Numbered from the stretch's first letter, positions 14,498-23,676 are shown. The stretch: DNA of 64,000 nucleotides from Mycolicibacterium rhodesiae JS60 (GCA_000230935.2 AGIQ01000003.1:806001-870000); one strand, 5' to 3'. Numbers and translations: made by a program. The notes: generated by a model from the sequence alone, not told the origin.

Positions 14498-16888
14498 TTA
14501 CGCGGGCGAGGTACCAATCACTCCGTCCGCCTCAAGCGCGGTGATCTCGTCGGCCGACAGGCCGAGTTCGGTGAGTATCTCGTGGTTGTGCTGGCCGAGC
14601 AGGGGTGCCGACGACCTGTGTACGGGCCGCGATCCGCGGGAAAGCTGGAACGGCATCGTGGTGAACCGGGCCGCCGCATTGACCGGGTGATCCAGCACTT
14701 CGAAGAACCCGCGCGCGGTGAGCTGTTCGAGTTCGGGCTGCCGGTGGGGTTGCATCACCTTGGCGACCGGAACCCCAGCAGGCCACAGGGTTGCGACGAT
14801 CTCGTCGCCGCTGCGCTCCCGGCACCAGGCGCCGATGAAATCGTCGATGAAGTCCTCGCGGGCACGGCGGCCACCGGCGGTGGCCAGGTCGGGATCGGCG
14901 GCCCAGTCCGGATCGCCCAGTGCTTGGCGTAGTGATCGCCACTGTTCGTCGGTGGCGACGGCGATGGCGACCCAGGAGTCGTCGCGGCCGAACTCGTCGA
15001 TGTCGTTCGTGAGGTAGAGGTTCTGCGGCGATGCGGTCGGCCCCCGGTTGCCCGCACGCTCCAGAACCGCACCGTAGGCGCTGTATTCGATGATCTGTTC
15101 GGCGGCGATGTTGAGCGCCGCGTCCACCATGGCCGCCTCGATCAGCACGCCCTCGCCGGTGCGCCTGCGGTGCTCGAGCGCCAGCAGCACGGCGTTGAGC
15201 GCGTGCAGTCCGGCGTTGGGATCACCAAGGGAATACGGCTCATAAGGATTCCGGTCCGGGTAGCCGGTGAGCCAGCTGATGCCGGCCGCCGCCTCGATGA
15301 CGTAGGCGAAGGCCGGGTTGTCCCGCCACGGACCGTCGAGCCCGAATCCGGGCATCCGGACCATGACAACGTCGGGCCGGATCTGTTGTACTGCGGCGTA
15401 ATCGAGGCCGAGAGAATCGAGGACCCGCGGGGTGTAATTCTCGGCGACCACATCGGCGGTGGCGATCAACTGGCGCAACAGCTCCCGGCCCCGCTGGGTA
15501 CCCAGGTCGAGCGTGACGTCCTTCTTGGTGGTGTTCAAGGCCGCGAAGATCGGCTGCTTCTCCCACCACTGGCCTTCGGTCATCGGGACACCGGCGATCA
15601 TCCGGGTGCCGTCGGGGCGGCGGGCGGACTCGACGTGGATCACCTCGGCGCCCAGCAGGGCCATCAGATGGGTGCACGACGGTCCGGCCCAGAATGTGGT
15701 GAGGTCGACGACGCGAATCCCGCCCAGCGGCAACCTATCTGCTTCCACCCCCGCTTGCCGCGGGCTCCGCGGCGCGTTCCGGTAGTGGTCGGTGTGTTCC
15801 CCCAGTCGCGGTGCGAGTGCCGGCGGGCGTAGCTCGACGCCGGCGATCCGATAGGGGTGGGCCGGCTGACGGAAGCCGGCCGGGTGGTTGACGAACGATC
15901 CACGGGCAGCGAAGTGTTCGAGGGATTCGACGGTGTCCGGGGTGGCCACCGGGGCGTTGGGGATGCGAAACGCCGTCGCCAGGTCGCGTACCTCGTCACC
16001 GGTGCGTTCTGCCATCCAGGCGTAGAGCTCAGCGGCCTTCTCGTTGGCCTGTTCGGTGATCGTGAGTGGTGCGTCCTCGTCGATCCAATCCTCGTGACCG
16101 GTCATGGCACACAGGTCGAACCATTGCTGGGCGGTGCCGCAGCCGACGTCGACCAGCCCGTCCTTGACGCGGGCGATTCCCGGCACGGTCAGCTTTCGGG
16201 CATCCCGCCACGGCCGGCCCAGCATCTCGAAGTAGGTCACCGGGTAGTACGTCAGGCCCAGGACATGGCTTTCCAGCATCGACAGGTCGATGAGCTCACC
16301 GCGCCCGCCGCCGAGCACGCGCATCCGTGAGGCCAGGATCGCGGCGCTGGCGTACGAGCCCGACAGATAGTCGCCGACCTGTCCGCCGATGTAGACGGGC
16401 GCGCGATCCGGCGCCCCACGGCCCAGCCCGACGATGCCGCCAGACCAGGCCTGCAGCGTGAATTCCGTTGCGGGACGCTCACTCCAGGGGCCGTGCAGGC
16501 CGAACGGCGTGATCGCGGCGACGATCAGGTGTGGATGCGCGGCGTGCAGTGTGGCCGGAGCCAGTTGGTCGGATAGTGGTGAGCTCGGCGACCACACCAC
16601 GGCGTCCGCCGAGGCGAGCAGGTCGGTCACCAACGCCAGGTCGCCGGCCACGGTCGGGTCGGCCACCACGCTGCGTTTGCCGCCGGCCAGGAAGCTGAAC
16701 AGCGCGCCGTCCTCGCCCTGGCCGATCGACGCACCCGAGGCTGACCATCGTCGAAGCGGGTCCCCTTCGGGGGCTTCGACTTTGACCACTTCCGCACCCC
16801 CGTCGGACAGCAGTTTGGTGCAGTAGCCGCCGGGGATACCCGTCGACAGGTCCACCACGACGAAACCGGTCAGGGGTGAGTCGGCCAT
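14498..16888 (-). CDS. Tandem-domain class III CoA-transferase
   Basis: This 796-aa protein contains two CaiB/BaiF family III CoA-transferase domains, at about 1-375 and 380-790. Each has the N-terminal VVDLS/VVDLTTFWAGP-type segment and an Asp at the catalytic position (GGQVGDYLSG in the first, YSLGDPNAG in the second), so both may be active. Family III enzymes move CoA between carboxylic acids through a glutamyl- or aspartyl-CoA intermediate. Double-length forms exist in actinobacteria; the DMSP enzyme DddD is also double-length but I see no specific reason to call it that. It is the last gene of the nine-gene minus-strand run from 24489, 4 bp after the crotonase gene. Confidence 0.85.
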   Translation of the reverse strand: MADSPLTGFVVVDLSTGIPGGYCTKLLSDGGAEVVKVEAPEGDPLRRWSASGASIGQGEDGALFSFLAGGKRSVVADPTVAGDLALVTDLLASADAVVWSPSSPLSDQLAPATLHAAHPHLIVAAITPFGLHGPWSERPATEFTLQAWSGGIVGLGRGAPDRAPVYIGGQVGDYLSGSYASAAILASRMRVLGGGRGELIDLSMLESHVLGLTYYPVTYFEMLGRPWRDARKLTVPGIARVKDGLVDVGCGTAQQWFDLCAMTGHEDWIDEDAPLTITEQANEKAAELYAWMAERTGDEVRDLATAFRIPNAPVATPDTVESLEHFAARGSFVNHPAGFRQPAHPYRIAGVELRPPALAPRLGEHTDHYRNAPRSPRQAGVEADRLPLGGIRVVDLTTFWAGPSCTHLMALLGAEVIHVESARRPDGTRMIAGVPMTEGQWWEKQPIFAALNTTKKDVTLDLGTQRGRELLRQLIATADVVAENYTPRVLDSLGLDYAAVQQIRPDVVMVRMPGFGLDGPWRDNPAFAYVIEAAAGISWLTGYPDRNPYEPYSLGDPNAGLHALNAVLLALEHRRRTGEGVLIEAAMVDAALNIAAEQIIEYSAYGAVLERAGNRGPTASPQNLYLTNDIDEFGRDDSWVAIAVATDEQWRSLRQALGDPDWAADPDLATAGGRRAREDFIDDFIGAWCRERSGDEIVATLWPAGVPVAKVMQPHRQPELEQLTARGFFEVLDHPVNAAARFTTMPFQLSRGSRPVHRSSAPLLGQHNHEILTELGLSADEITALEADGVIGTSPA

Positions 16889-16892
16889 CGCG

Positions 16893-17885
16893 TTACTTCT
16901 TCTTCTTCTTCTTGGACTTGGTCTCGGTCTCGGCCTTCTTGCGGCCGGATTTCGACAACCGCCACTGCGGCGGGAACTTGCTGTCGTTGTCCTTCACCGC
17001 ACCGGCAAGGCCGGTGTCGAGACCCTCGTGCATGTCGAACTCGTCCTCGTCGCGGGCGGCCACGCCACCCAGCGACTCGAAGGTGCTGCCGAGCAGGCTG
17101 CCCAGGTACTCACCCTGGAACTGCTTGAACACCTCGAAGAACATCTTCTGCTGAAAGACGGTGTCGGTGGGCCTGTTTCGCGCGCACGCCAGCGCATACT
17201 TCTCGACCTCAGCTTCGAGTTCCTCGCGCGGCACGACGCTGTTGAGGAAGTTGCACTCGTACATCTCGGCGGCGGTGAACGGCCGCCCGGTGTAGACCAT
17301 CTCCTGGAACTTGCGGATGCCCATCATCTGCGTCCACCACCACATCCGGGGGCCCCAGCCGTAGTAGCGGAACGACGGATGGCCGAACAGCGCATCGTCC
17401 GACGAGATCACCAGGTCGGCGTCGGCCGCCTGGTAGAAGTGCCAGCCGTAGCAGTAGCCCTTGACTTCCAGGATCGAGATCTTCTTGAAGTCCTGTAGGG
17501 TCCGGATGCCGGACTGCGGGCTGGCATACCAGGCGCCCACCGATGCGCCGCGCCGAAACGTTCCTCTCGGAGGGTATTTCACCTCGCCGGGCGCCATCCG
17601 GAACTCCGAGAGCCGCGGCCCGTCGTCGGGAGCGTTCTGCAGCTCCATGAATTCCGGCAGGTCGGCGCCGCTACCGAAGTCCTCACCTGCACCGCGGATC
17701 ACCAGGACCTTCACCTGGTCGTCGACGCCTGCTTGATAGAGCAGGTCCGAATACCGCAGCCGCGCAGCGGCGGTCGGAGCGTTGAGGTAGTCGGGCCGGT
17801 TGACGGTGATCGTGGCGATCTTGGTCTTCTGGTTCTTCTCGTAGCGGATGATCTCCTCGGCCGACGGGCGCTTGGCCTCAGCCAT
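16893..17885 (-). CDS. Divergent enoyl-CoA hydratase/isomerase-family protein with Lys-rich tail
   Basis: This 330-aa crotonase-fold protein keeps the CoA-binding and oxyanion-hole elements (FGSGADLPEF near 71, then VKGYCYGWHF near 141). It lacks both usual catalytic glutamates: the GGGxEL motif reads GWHFYQ, and the PE of the next segment reads FGHPSF. A strikingly aromatic stretch, RYYGWGPRMWWWTQMM, follows. Classical hydratase activity is therefore doubtful; other crotonase chemistries (hydrolysis, C-C cleavage, isomerisation) are possible. The last 20 residues are Lys-rich, ending KSKKKKKK from a run of AAG codons, as in some mycobacterial proteins. It overlaps the upstream M24-like gene by 8 bp and precedes the CoA-transferase by 4 bp. 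Confidence 0.82.
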   Translation of the reverse strand: MAEAKRPSAEEIIRYEKNQKTKIATITVNRPDYLNAPTAAARLRYSDLLYQAGVDDQVKVLVIRGAGEDFGSGADLPEFMELQNAPDDGPRLSEFRMAPGEVKYPPRGTFRRGASVGAWYASPQSGIRTLQDFKKISILEVKGYCYGWHFYQAADADLVISSDDALFGHPSFRYYGWGPRMWWWTQMMGIRKFQEMVYTGRPFTAAEMYECNFLNSVVPREELEAEVEKYALACARNRPTDTVFQQKMFFEVFKQFQGEYLGSLLGSTFESLGGVAARDEDEFDMHEGLDTGLAGAVKDNDSKFPPQWRLSKSGRKKAETETKSKKKKKK

Positions 17886-19026
17886 TGCTCGTAGCGACGC
17901 TCGCCGCGGCGCTCCACGCCGGACTAGACGTCAGGACCTCGCATCCGTCGGCGGTGATCAATACTGCGTCGCGCGTGATCACCGATCCGACCGACTCCGC
18001 CCAGACATGGGCGGTGACGGCGAGCAGCATCCCTTCCGCCAGCAGTTCGGCGTCGGCAGTGGCCCGCAGTTGCGGCGAGACGACCGGCGGGTCGAATCCG
18101 AGACCGAGGCCGTGCGCCACCGGCATGACCGGTAGTTGCTCACCGGCGTGGGCGTAGGCATCCAACAACGCGCTCGTCGCCATGCCGGGCCGGCATGCCT
18201 CGACCAGACTGTCCCACAGAGCATCTCGGCGCCGGTAGAGCCCGCGCACGGCATCGGTCGGCTCGCCGACGTAGAGCGTGCGGGCCACCTCGGCGACATA
18301 TCCGTCGGCCAGCACCCCGGCCGACAACACCACCAGGTCACCCTCGCGGATCACATCACCGCCCTCGGCGCGGCGCCACGGATGCTCCTTCGACGTCACC
18401 CAGGCGGCCTCCTGGGTTGCCGGGGTGCTCACCCCACCGGCGGCCTCCGCCTCCAGCACCGCAGCGGTGATGGCCTTCGTGGTGGTCCCCGGACTCAAAG
18501 CAGCCACACCCGTGGCCAGGCCCTTCTCGGCGATCGCCAGCGCGTGCCGCAACGCCTGCACCTCCTCGGGAGTCTTGACCCGGCGGGCAGCCTGCATGGC
18601 CTGCTCGGCGTCCACCAACTCCGCGTTCGGGAACGCCATCGGCAACAGTTTGGCGAACGTCGGTGTCAGGGCGTCGGTACCGACTCGACGTGCGGTATCG
18701 GCGCCCTTGATGCCCTTCAGTATCTCGACCAATGTCATTGGGTTCCATGCGAACCCGTACAGATTCTCGTGCGGGATCTCCTCGGGAATGCCCTCATCCC
18801 ACGTGCTGTTGAGATGGATCTCGCCGGTGGCGCGCACAAATTCGCAGATCGGCCCGAAGGGGCGAGTGCCCACCACCCACAGCTGCGGGGCTCCGGAAAC
18901 GTAGCGGACGTTGGCCTGACGACCGAGCACCAGCACGTCGAGGTCGAAGGCCTCCATCTGGGCCAAGGCGCGCTCGCGACGGCTGAGCCGCAGCGCCCGG
19001 CCGTCGGCCTCGATCTCAATTCCCAT
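17878..19026 (-). CDS. M24-family protein with degenerate metal site
   Basis: This 382-aa protein has the pita-bread fold of M24 proteins (creatinase, prolidase, aminopeptidase P). An N-terminal creatinase-like domain spans about 1-150; the C-terminal fold is recognisable from the AEKGLATGVAALSPGTTTKAI segment through AHGLGLGFDPP. Of the five expected metal ligands (D, D, H, E, E) only the His (AHGLG) is clear. The first Asp is Ser (VLSAG), the second is Glu (AEVART), the first Glu is in VTAHVW and is lost, and the last is Arg (ITRD). It is probably not a dinuclear metal hydrolase. It overlaps the intact M24 gene upstream by 11 bp, suggesting a heterodimer or a regulatory partner. Confidence 0.78.
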   Translation of the reverse strand: MGIEIEADGRALRLSRRERALAQMEAFDLDVLVLGRQANVRYVSGAPQLWVVGTRPFGPICEFVRATGEIHLNSTWDEGIPEEIPHENLYGFAWNPMTLVEILKGIKGADTARRVGTDALTPTFAKLLPMAFPNAELVDAEQAMQAARRVKTPEEVQALRHALAIAEKGLATGVAALSPGTTTKAITAAVLEAEAAGGVSTPATQEAAWVTSKEHPWRRAEGGDVIREGDLVVLSAGVLADGYVAEVARTLYVGEPTDAVRGLYRRRDALWDSLVEACRPGMATSALLDAYAHAGEQLPVMPVAHGLGLGFDPPVVSPQLRATADAELLAEGMLLAVTAHVWAESVGSVITRDAVLITADGCEVLTSSPAWSAAASVATSNG

Positions 19027-20290
19027 TGGGCACCTCGTACGGATCGTATGGATAGGCGGTCAGCGGCATCCAGCCGCCATCGGTGACGACGACGATTTCC
19101 TCGCCTCGATAGCCGCCGGTGCCGTCCTCCCATACCACCGGCTCGAACACCAGCAACATGCCGGGCGGGACGACGAAGTTGTCGTCCCATTCCTGGCCGA
19201 GATCCGTTCCGATCATCGGCATTTCGGCCGCACTCGTGCCGATTCCATGACCGAGGTAGAAATGCGGCAGCCACGGCTTTTCCCCGCCGGCGGCGGCGAT
19301 CGCCGCGCGCCCGAGGTCACCGCAGGTGGCGCCGGCCTTGGTCACGGCCAGCACCCCGTCGACAACCCGGCTCCATTTCTCGAACTGGCGCTGCTGTGCC
19401 TGGGTCGGTTCCTGACCGACGATCCAGGTGCGCCCGTGGTCGGAGCAGTAGCCGTGGTAGGAGATGGACACGTCGGTCCACAACACGTCGCCTTGTGCCA
19501 GCTCGCGCTCGGTCGTCAACAGCGGTAGGGCGAGATCGCCGGTAGTGGTCCAGGTTCCCTGCGCCTTCGAGGTGGGCATGACCTGCCAGATCGAGTCGAA
19601 CATGTTCGTGGTCGCGCCGAGTTCGAATGTGCGACGGACGAATTCGGCAGACAGGTCGATCTGACGAGCACCGGGTGCCAGCGACTTCGCAATCTCGGCG
19701 ATGGCCAGTTCGGTGATCTGGCAGGCGCGCCGGATGCAGGCTATCTGGTCGATGGTCTTGACCAGCTTCGCCGCACCGATCACTGGGGCCGCGTCCACCG
19801 GCGCGCTGGGGAACAGCGCACTGCCGGCTCGTCGCATCGCCCCGGTCAACTCATCGGTCGCGACCGTCGCACCCGCCGGGACCAGTCCGGCCAGGATCTT
19901 CGCGAATTCCGCCACACCTTCGGAGAATTCGAGATAGACCGGCCCGTGCAGATGATCATCGGGCAGGCCGGCCTGGTTCACCGCGCCCTCGCGGAACGGC
20001 AAGAACAGGTGCGGGTGCTCGTCGTCGGCCAGGACCACCGCCACCGGCCGTTCGACATGCGACAACCCGGCGTCCGCCAGCGGCCAGCTGATACCGGTGG
20101 CGTAGATGACGTTGCCGTTGCCCAGTAGTACCAGTGCGTCCACGCCCTGCTCGGCCATCGCGGCATGCAGCCGCGCGCCGACTTCGCTGCGCATCCGGGC
20201 GAAGTCGGGCTCGGCGGGGATGTCCAGCCACGTGTACCCGGTCCGAGCGATCTGGGTGACGCCGGAATGGGTTGATGTGGTCAGATCCAT
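19016..20290 (-). CDS. M24-family metallohydrolase
   Basis: This 424-aa creatinase/aminopeptidase P-type protein keeps all five metal ligands of M24: WTDVS and CSDHGRTW (two Asp), YLGHGIGTS (His), LVFEPVVWED (Glu) and YRGEEIVVV (Glu). The N-terminal creatinase-like domain runs to about residue 180. M24 members include Xaa-Pro peptidases, creatinase, ectoine hydrolase and the DMSP lyase DddP, so the reaction cannot be read from fold alone. Its context, with a CoA-transferase and crotonase, argues against a general peptidase and for a catabolic C-N or C-S cleaving step (inference). It is 19 bp after the amidohydrolase gene and overlaps the degenerate M24 gene. Confidence 0.84.
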   Translation of the reverse strand: MDLTTSTHSGVTQIARTGYTWLDIPAEPDFARMRSEVGARLHAAMAEQGVDALVLLGNGNVIYATGISWPLADAGLSHVERPVAVVLADDEHPHLFLPFREGAVNQAGLPDDHLHGPVYLEFSEGVAEFAKILAGLVPAGATVATDELTGAMRRAGSALFPSAPVDAAPVIGAAKLVKTIDQIACIRRACQITELAIAEIAKSLAPGARQIDLSAEFVRRTFELGATTNMFDSIWQVMPTSKAQGTWTTTGDLALPLLTTERELAQGDVLWTDVSISYHGYCSDHGRTWIVGQEPTQAQQRQFEKWSRVVDGVLAVTKAGATCGDLGRAAIAAAGGEKPWLPHFYLGHGIGTSAAEMPMIGTDLGQEWDDNFVVPPGMLLVFEPVVWEDGTGGYRGEEIVVVTDGGWMPLTAYPYDPYEVPNGN

Positions 20291-20309
20291 GATTCGCTCG
20301 CAAGCTCGC

Positions 20310-21479
20310 TCATGCGACGCCCAGGAACTTCTGCACGTTGGTGCTGACGATCTTCACGGCGGCCTCCGGACCCACCGCCTCCACCACGGAAGCCAACGAC
20401 TTCTCCGAGTAGCCGAAGGTGCTCTCGTTGTGCGGATAGTCCGAGGACCACATCACGTTGTCGGCGCCGATCTGATCGATCAGTTGCAGCCCCAGCGGGT
20501 CGACCATGAACGACGCGCTCATGTGCTTGGACCAGTAGTCGCGCACCGGGTGCTTCAGCTCGTGGTTGAACATGTGCCGATAGGAGGCAAGCATGTGCTC
20601 GGCGTCCTGCAACGCGGTGGGCACCCAGGCGATGCCCCCCTCGAACCAGCCGATCTTCAGGGTGGGATGCCGGTCGAGGATTCCGGAGAACACGTACTTG
20701 GCGAACTGCTCGCGGAACGAGTCGACGTTGACCATCATGCCGACGACCACGCTGTTGTTCTGGCACGGAGTCTTCGGCGGCGTCTCGCCGATGTGGTGGC
20801 TGACCGGTACGCCCGATGCTTCGATCTCGTCCCACACGGCGTCCATGTCGGTGCTGCCGTAGTCGTAGATGTTGCCGTCGTCGTCTTTACCGGGGTTCAG
20901 CGGCAGCAGGAATGTCTTGAGTCCGAGCGATTTGAGCTCGTCGAGCGTGCTGCGGGCGCCCTTGGGGTCCCACCAGTTGATCAGCCCGACGCCGTAGAAG
21001 TGGCCGTTGGAGCGCTCCTGCAGCTCGGCAATGTGCTCGTTGTAGATCCGGAACACCCGCTCCCGCAAGCTCTTGTCCGGGTAGTGGAACAGTGCCAGCA
21101 CCGCGTTGGGAAACGCGAGTTCCTTGTCTATGCCGTCCTCTTTGAGCTCGCGGATGCGGGCCTCGATGTTGTTCGACGCCGCGCCGGCGAGGTCGTCGTA
21201 CTGCATGAGCACCCGGCCGAAGTCTCCGCCGGTCCAGGCCTTGCCCTTCATGCCGACCATGTAGGCGCCGTCCTCGTACCAGATGCGTGGGGCGGCACCC
21301 TTGAGTTCCTCGGGGAACCGGTCGTAGAAGATGTCGTCGGCCACCGAGATGTGGTTGTCGGCCGAGAAGATCTCGGTCCCGGCCGGAAGGCCCACGACCC
21401 CGCCGGTAGCATGGCCGTGGCGGTTCTTGGGCGCACCGAAACCTTCGGGCGGATAGAGCGTGGCTGTTGGGCTGGTCAT
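20310..21479 (-). CDS. Amidohydrolase-family (PF04909) metal-dependent hydrolase
   Basis: This 389-aa TIM-barrel protein starts at ATG 21479, preceded by a GGAGA site; sequence in frame upstream is not family-like. Metal-site elements include SADNHISVADD near 44 (D-x-H), PVSHHIGE near 230, the segment HPTLKIGWFEGGIAW and SSDYPHNEST near 340. Members of this group hydrolyse or decarboxylate cyclic and aromatic acids. It shares family but little detailed sequence with the protein at 12173. It lies between the P450 (41 bp upstream) and the M24 pair in the nine-gene run. Confidence 0.85.
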   Translation of the reverse strand: MTSPTATLYPPEGFGAPKNRHGHATGGVVGLPAGTEIFSADNHISVADDIFYDRFPEELKGAAPRIWYEDGAYMVGMKGKAWTGGDFGRVLMQYDDLAGAASNNIEARIRELKEDGIDKELAFPNAVLALFHYPDKSLRERVFRIYNEHIAELQERSNGHFYGVGLINWWDPKGARSTLDELKSLGLKTFLLPLNPGKDDDGNIYDYGSTDMDAVWDEIEASGVPVSHHIGETPPKTPCQNNSVVVGMMVNVDSFREQFAKYVFSGILDRHPTLKIGWFEGGIAWVPTALQDAEHMLASYRHMFNHELKHPVRDYWSKHMSASFMVDPLGLQLIDQIGADNVMWSSDYPHNESTFGYSEKSLASVVEAVGPEAAVKIVSTNVQKFLGVA

Positions 21480-21520
21480 TCTGGTCTCCGATCGGGGCGG
21501 TGGAAGGTGCGTTCGGGTGG

Positions 21521-22762
21521 CTACCAGGTAACGGGGACTTCGTAAACGCCGTAGGCGAGGTGGTCTTCCGCGAACGGCACCTCCTCGAACGGGATCGCCA
21601 ATTTCATGTCGGGCATGCGGCGCAGAACGGTGGGGAACACGATCTGCATCTCGGCACGGGCCAGCTGCTGGCCGACACATTGGTGCCTGCCGTAACCGAA
21701 TCCCAACTGCTGGCTGGCATCACGGGTCAGGTCCAGCGTGCCGGGGTTGGGGTACATGGCGGGATCCCAGTTGGCCGGGGCCAGATCGAGGATCACACCC
21801 TCGCCGGCCTTGATGGTCTCTCCACCGATCTCGATGTCCTCGACGGCCACCCGGCGCTGGCCGGTCTGGATGATCGAGAGGTACCGCATCAATTCCTCGA
21901 CGGCGTTCGCGATGAACTTCGGATCGTCCGAATCACGAAGCAGCGCTGCCTGTTCGGGGTTCTCCAGCAGCGCCAGGAGACCCAGCCCGATCATGTTGGC
22001 GGTGGTCTCGTGCCCGGCGATGAGCAATCCGGTGCCCAGCTGCGCGGCTTCCTTGACGTCGATCTCGCCGGCGGTGACACGTTCGGCGAGATCGGAGATG
22101 GCGTCCTCGGCGGGCTCTTCCTGCTTCTTGCGCACCAGGTTGATCAGGTACTGGTGCAGAGTCATCGCGCCCTTTTGCATGGCGTCGGCCGCCGCGTAGC
22201 GGGCCAGGCCGGCGTTGGCGTGCTCCTGGAAGAACTCGTGGTCCTCATAGGGCACGCCGAGCATGTCGCTGATGACTCGGGTCGGCACCGGCAGGGCGAG
22301 CTTCGCGACCAAGTCGGCGGGCTGGGGTCCGGCCAGGATCTCGTCGATACATTCGTCGGTGACCTGCTGGATGACGTCGCGCAGCGTCTCAACCCGGCGG
22401 AAGGTGAACGGCTTGGACAACATCCGCCGGAACCGGGTGTGCTCCTCGGCGTCGGAGGTGAACACCGAGCGCGGCCTCTTGTCGACCGTGGCAAGCATGT
22501 GTTCGTTCCAATGCGGGAAGCCCGGCTTGCGGTCGTCGACGCTGATCCGCGAATCGGCGAACAAGGAGCGGGCAGCTTCGTAGCCCGTCACCAGCCACGG
22601 GGTGCTGCCGTCCCAGATCCGCACCCGCGACAGCGGCTTGGCCGCGTTCATCGTGAGCAGCTCAGACGGCGGAGCGAACGGGCAGCTCGCCGCACGCGCC
22701 ATCGGATAGTCCGGCACGGCCGCGGCCGCCTCGGTCGGGTCAGACGTCAGTGTGTCCGACAT
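21521..22762 (-). CDS. Cytochrome P450
   Basis: This 413-aa bacterial class I P450 has the I-helix oxygen-binding motif AGHETT, ExxR in EELMR, and the haem ligand in FGYGRHQCVGQ (C362). It lacks a membrane anchor, as expected. It needs ferredoxin and ferredoxin reductase; the 3Fe-4S ferredoxin gene lies 3 bp upstream and is the likely electron donor. No reductase is in the window. It is probably a hydroxylase at an early step of the pathway encoded by the surrounding operon; substrate unknown. Confidence 0.92.
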   Translation of the reverse strand: MSDTLTSDPTEAAAAVPDYPMARAASCPFAPPSELLTMNAAKPLSRVRIWDGSTPWLVTGYEAARSLFADSRISVDDRKPGFPHWNEHMLATVDKRPRSVFTSDAEEHTRFRRMLSKPFTFRRVETLRDVIQQVTDECIDEILAGPQPADLVAKLALPVPTRVISDMLGVPYEDHEFFQEHANAGLARYAAADAMQKGAMTLHQYLINLVRKKQEEPAEDAISDLAERVTAGEIDVKEAAQLGTGLLIAGHETTANMIGLGLLALLENPEQAALLRDSDDPKFIANAVEELMRYLSIIQTGQRRVAVEDIEIGGETIKAGEGVILDLAPANWDPAMYPNPGTLDLTRDASQQLGFGYGRHQCVGQQLARAEMQIVFPTVLRRMPDMKLAIPFEEVPFAEDHLAYGVYEVPVTW

Positions 22763-22765
22763 GCT

Positions 22766-22960
22766 TCACTCCTCGACGTAGATGGCTTGCGCGGGACAGG
22801 CTGCGGCGGCCCGGCGCGCGTTGTCTTCCTCATCGACCGGTGGCTCGGTGGTGAGTAGGACGACGACCCCGTCCTCGTCGCGCTGATCGAAAACCTCGGA
22901 TGCGTTGAGCACGCACTGACCCGACGAAACGCACTTGTCCTGGTCGACGGTGACCTTCAT
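22766..22960 (-). CDS. [3Fe-4S] ferredoxin
   Basis: This 64-aa ferredoxin has three cluster cysteines, C10, C16 and C55 (DKCVSSGQC and ACPAQAI), with no fourth cysteine, the pattern of actinobacterial 3Fe-4S ferredoxins paired with P450s. It sits directly upstream of the P450 gene (3 bp) and 4 bp after the TetR gene, so it is almost certainly the electron donor to that P450. Confidence 0.92.
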   Translation of the reverse strand: MKVTVDQDKCVSSGQCVLNASEVFDQRDEDGVVVLLTTEPPVDEEDNARRAAAACPAQAIYVEE

Positions 22961-22964
22961 GGTG

Positions 22965-23630
22965 TTAACCCTGTCGTGTCACGGGGGCCAGCCACAGCCC
23001 GACGATCGCGTCGACAAGCCCGGAAGCGGCTGTGCGCCAATTGGTTACGGGCAAAGATGCGCCCACTGCGAGGGCCCGCTCGTATTCCGCGCAGGTGTGG
23101 ATCAGCAGGTTGCGGCCCATGATCTTGCGTTCCGCGCGGACGTGGGCCGGCAGGTCGGGCAGGCAGCGGTTGATGCCCTCGAGCACGGTGACCAGGGTCG
23201 GCAAGGTGAGCGCGTCGCGGCTGACGGTCTGCTGGTAGGCCGGGTCGGCCATCACCTGCGCAGCGAACCGCGCGTACCAGGTCGGGTTGCCCATCGCGGT
23301 CAGGTGATCGGTCAGCGGAAGCACCAGACACTCCACCCACTCGCGCAGGTCGGAGTCGTCCGTCATCTCCGCGACGCGGTGCTCGCGCAGCCTCTCCACC
23401 GGAATGGCGTGCTTGTGCTCGATCGCGCGGACCAGATCCATCTTGGTGCCGAAGTGGTAGCCGACGGCGGCGTTGTTTCCCTGCCCTGCCGCCTCGCTGA
23501 CCTGGCGATTCGACACCGCGAAGACACCGTGTTCGGCGAACAGCCGCTCGGCGGCGGCGAGGATCGCCTCACGGGTCAGGCTGGCCCGATCGGTGCGGGC
23601 GCCCCGAGAAGGAGAAGTTGCGGTCGTCAT
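22965..23630 (-). CDS. TetR-family regulator of the P450 operon
   Basis: This 221-aa regulator has a typical TetR DNA-binding domain: REAILAAAERLFAEHGVFAV, then RQVSEAAGQGNNAAVGYHFGTKMDL. The NNAAVGYHFG recognition helix resembles a common actinobacterial TetR subgroup. Its own promoter and that of the SDR gene upstream carry the same element, TCAAGCGRTTGATTTAA, at 23664 and 24563. The simplest model is a repressor that controls both the SDR and the downstream ferredoxin/P450/hydrolase genes, with release by a pathway intermediate (inference). Confidence 0.87.
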   Translation of the reverse strand: MTTATSPSRGARTDRASLTREAILAAAERLFAEHGVFAVSNRQVSEAAGQGNNAAVGYHFGTKMDLVRAIEHKHAIPVERLREHRVAEMTDDSDLREWVECLVLPLTDHLTAMGNPTWYARFAAQVMADPAYQQTVSRDALTLPTLVTVLEGINRCLPDLPAHVRAERKIMGRNLLIHTCAEYERALAVGASLPVTNWRTAASGLVDAIVGLWLAPVTRQG

Positions 23631-23663
23631 CGGTGGCCAGTCAACTCGGTGATCATGATTAAG

Positions 23664-23675
23664 TCAAGCGATTGA
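23664..23675. promoter_or_regulatory. TCAANCGNTTGA operator upstream of tetR
   Basis: TCAAGCGATTGA, followed by TTTAA, lies 34 bp upstream of the TetR start. The same 17-bp sequence with one change recurs at 24563. TCAA/TTGA arms around a CG centre fit a TetR-type operator. Confidence 0.55.
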
Positions 23676-23676
23676 T

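Noticed and set aside
14498..20290. The double CoA-transferase plus M24 protein as a DMSP-degradation system (DddD and DddP).
   Set aside because: Both families match only at superfamily level. No betaine transporter or known partner genes are present, and double CoA-transferases and M24 proteins have many other roles in actinobacteria.
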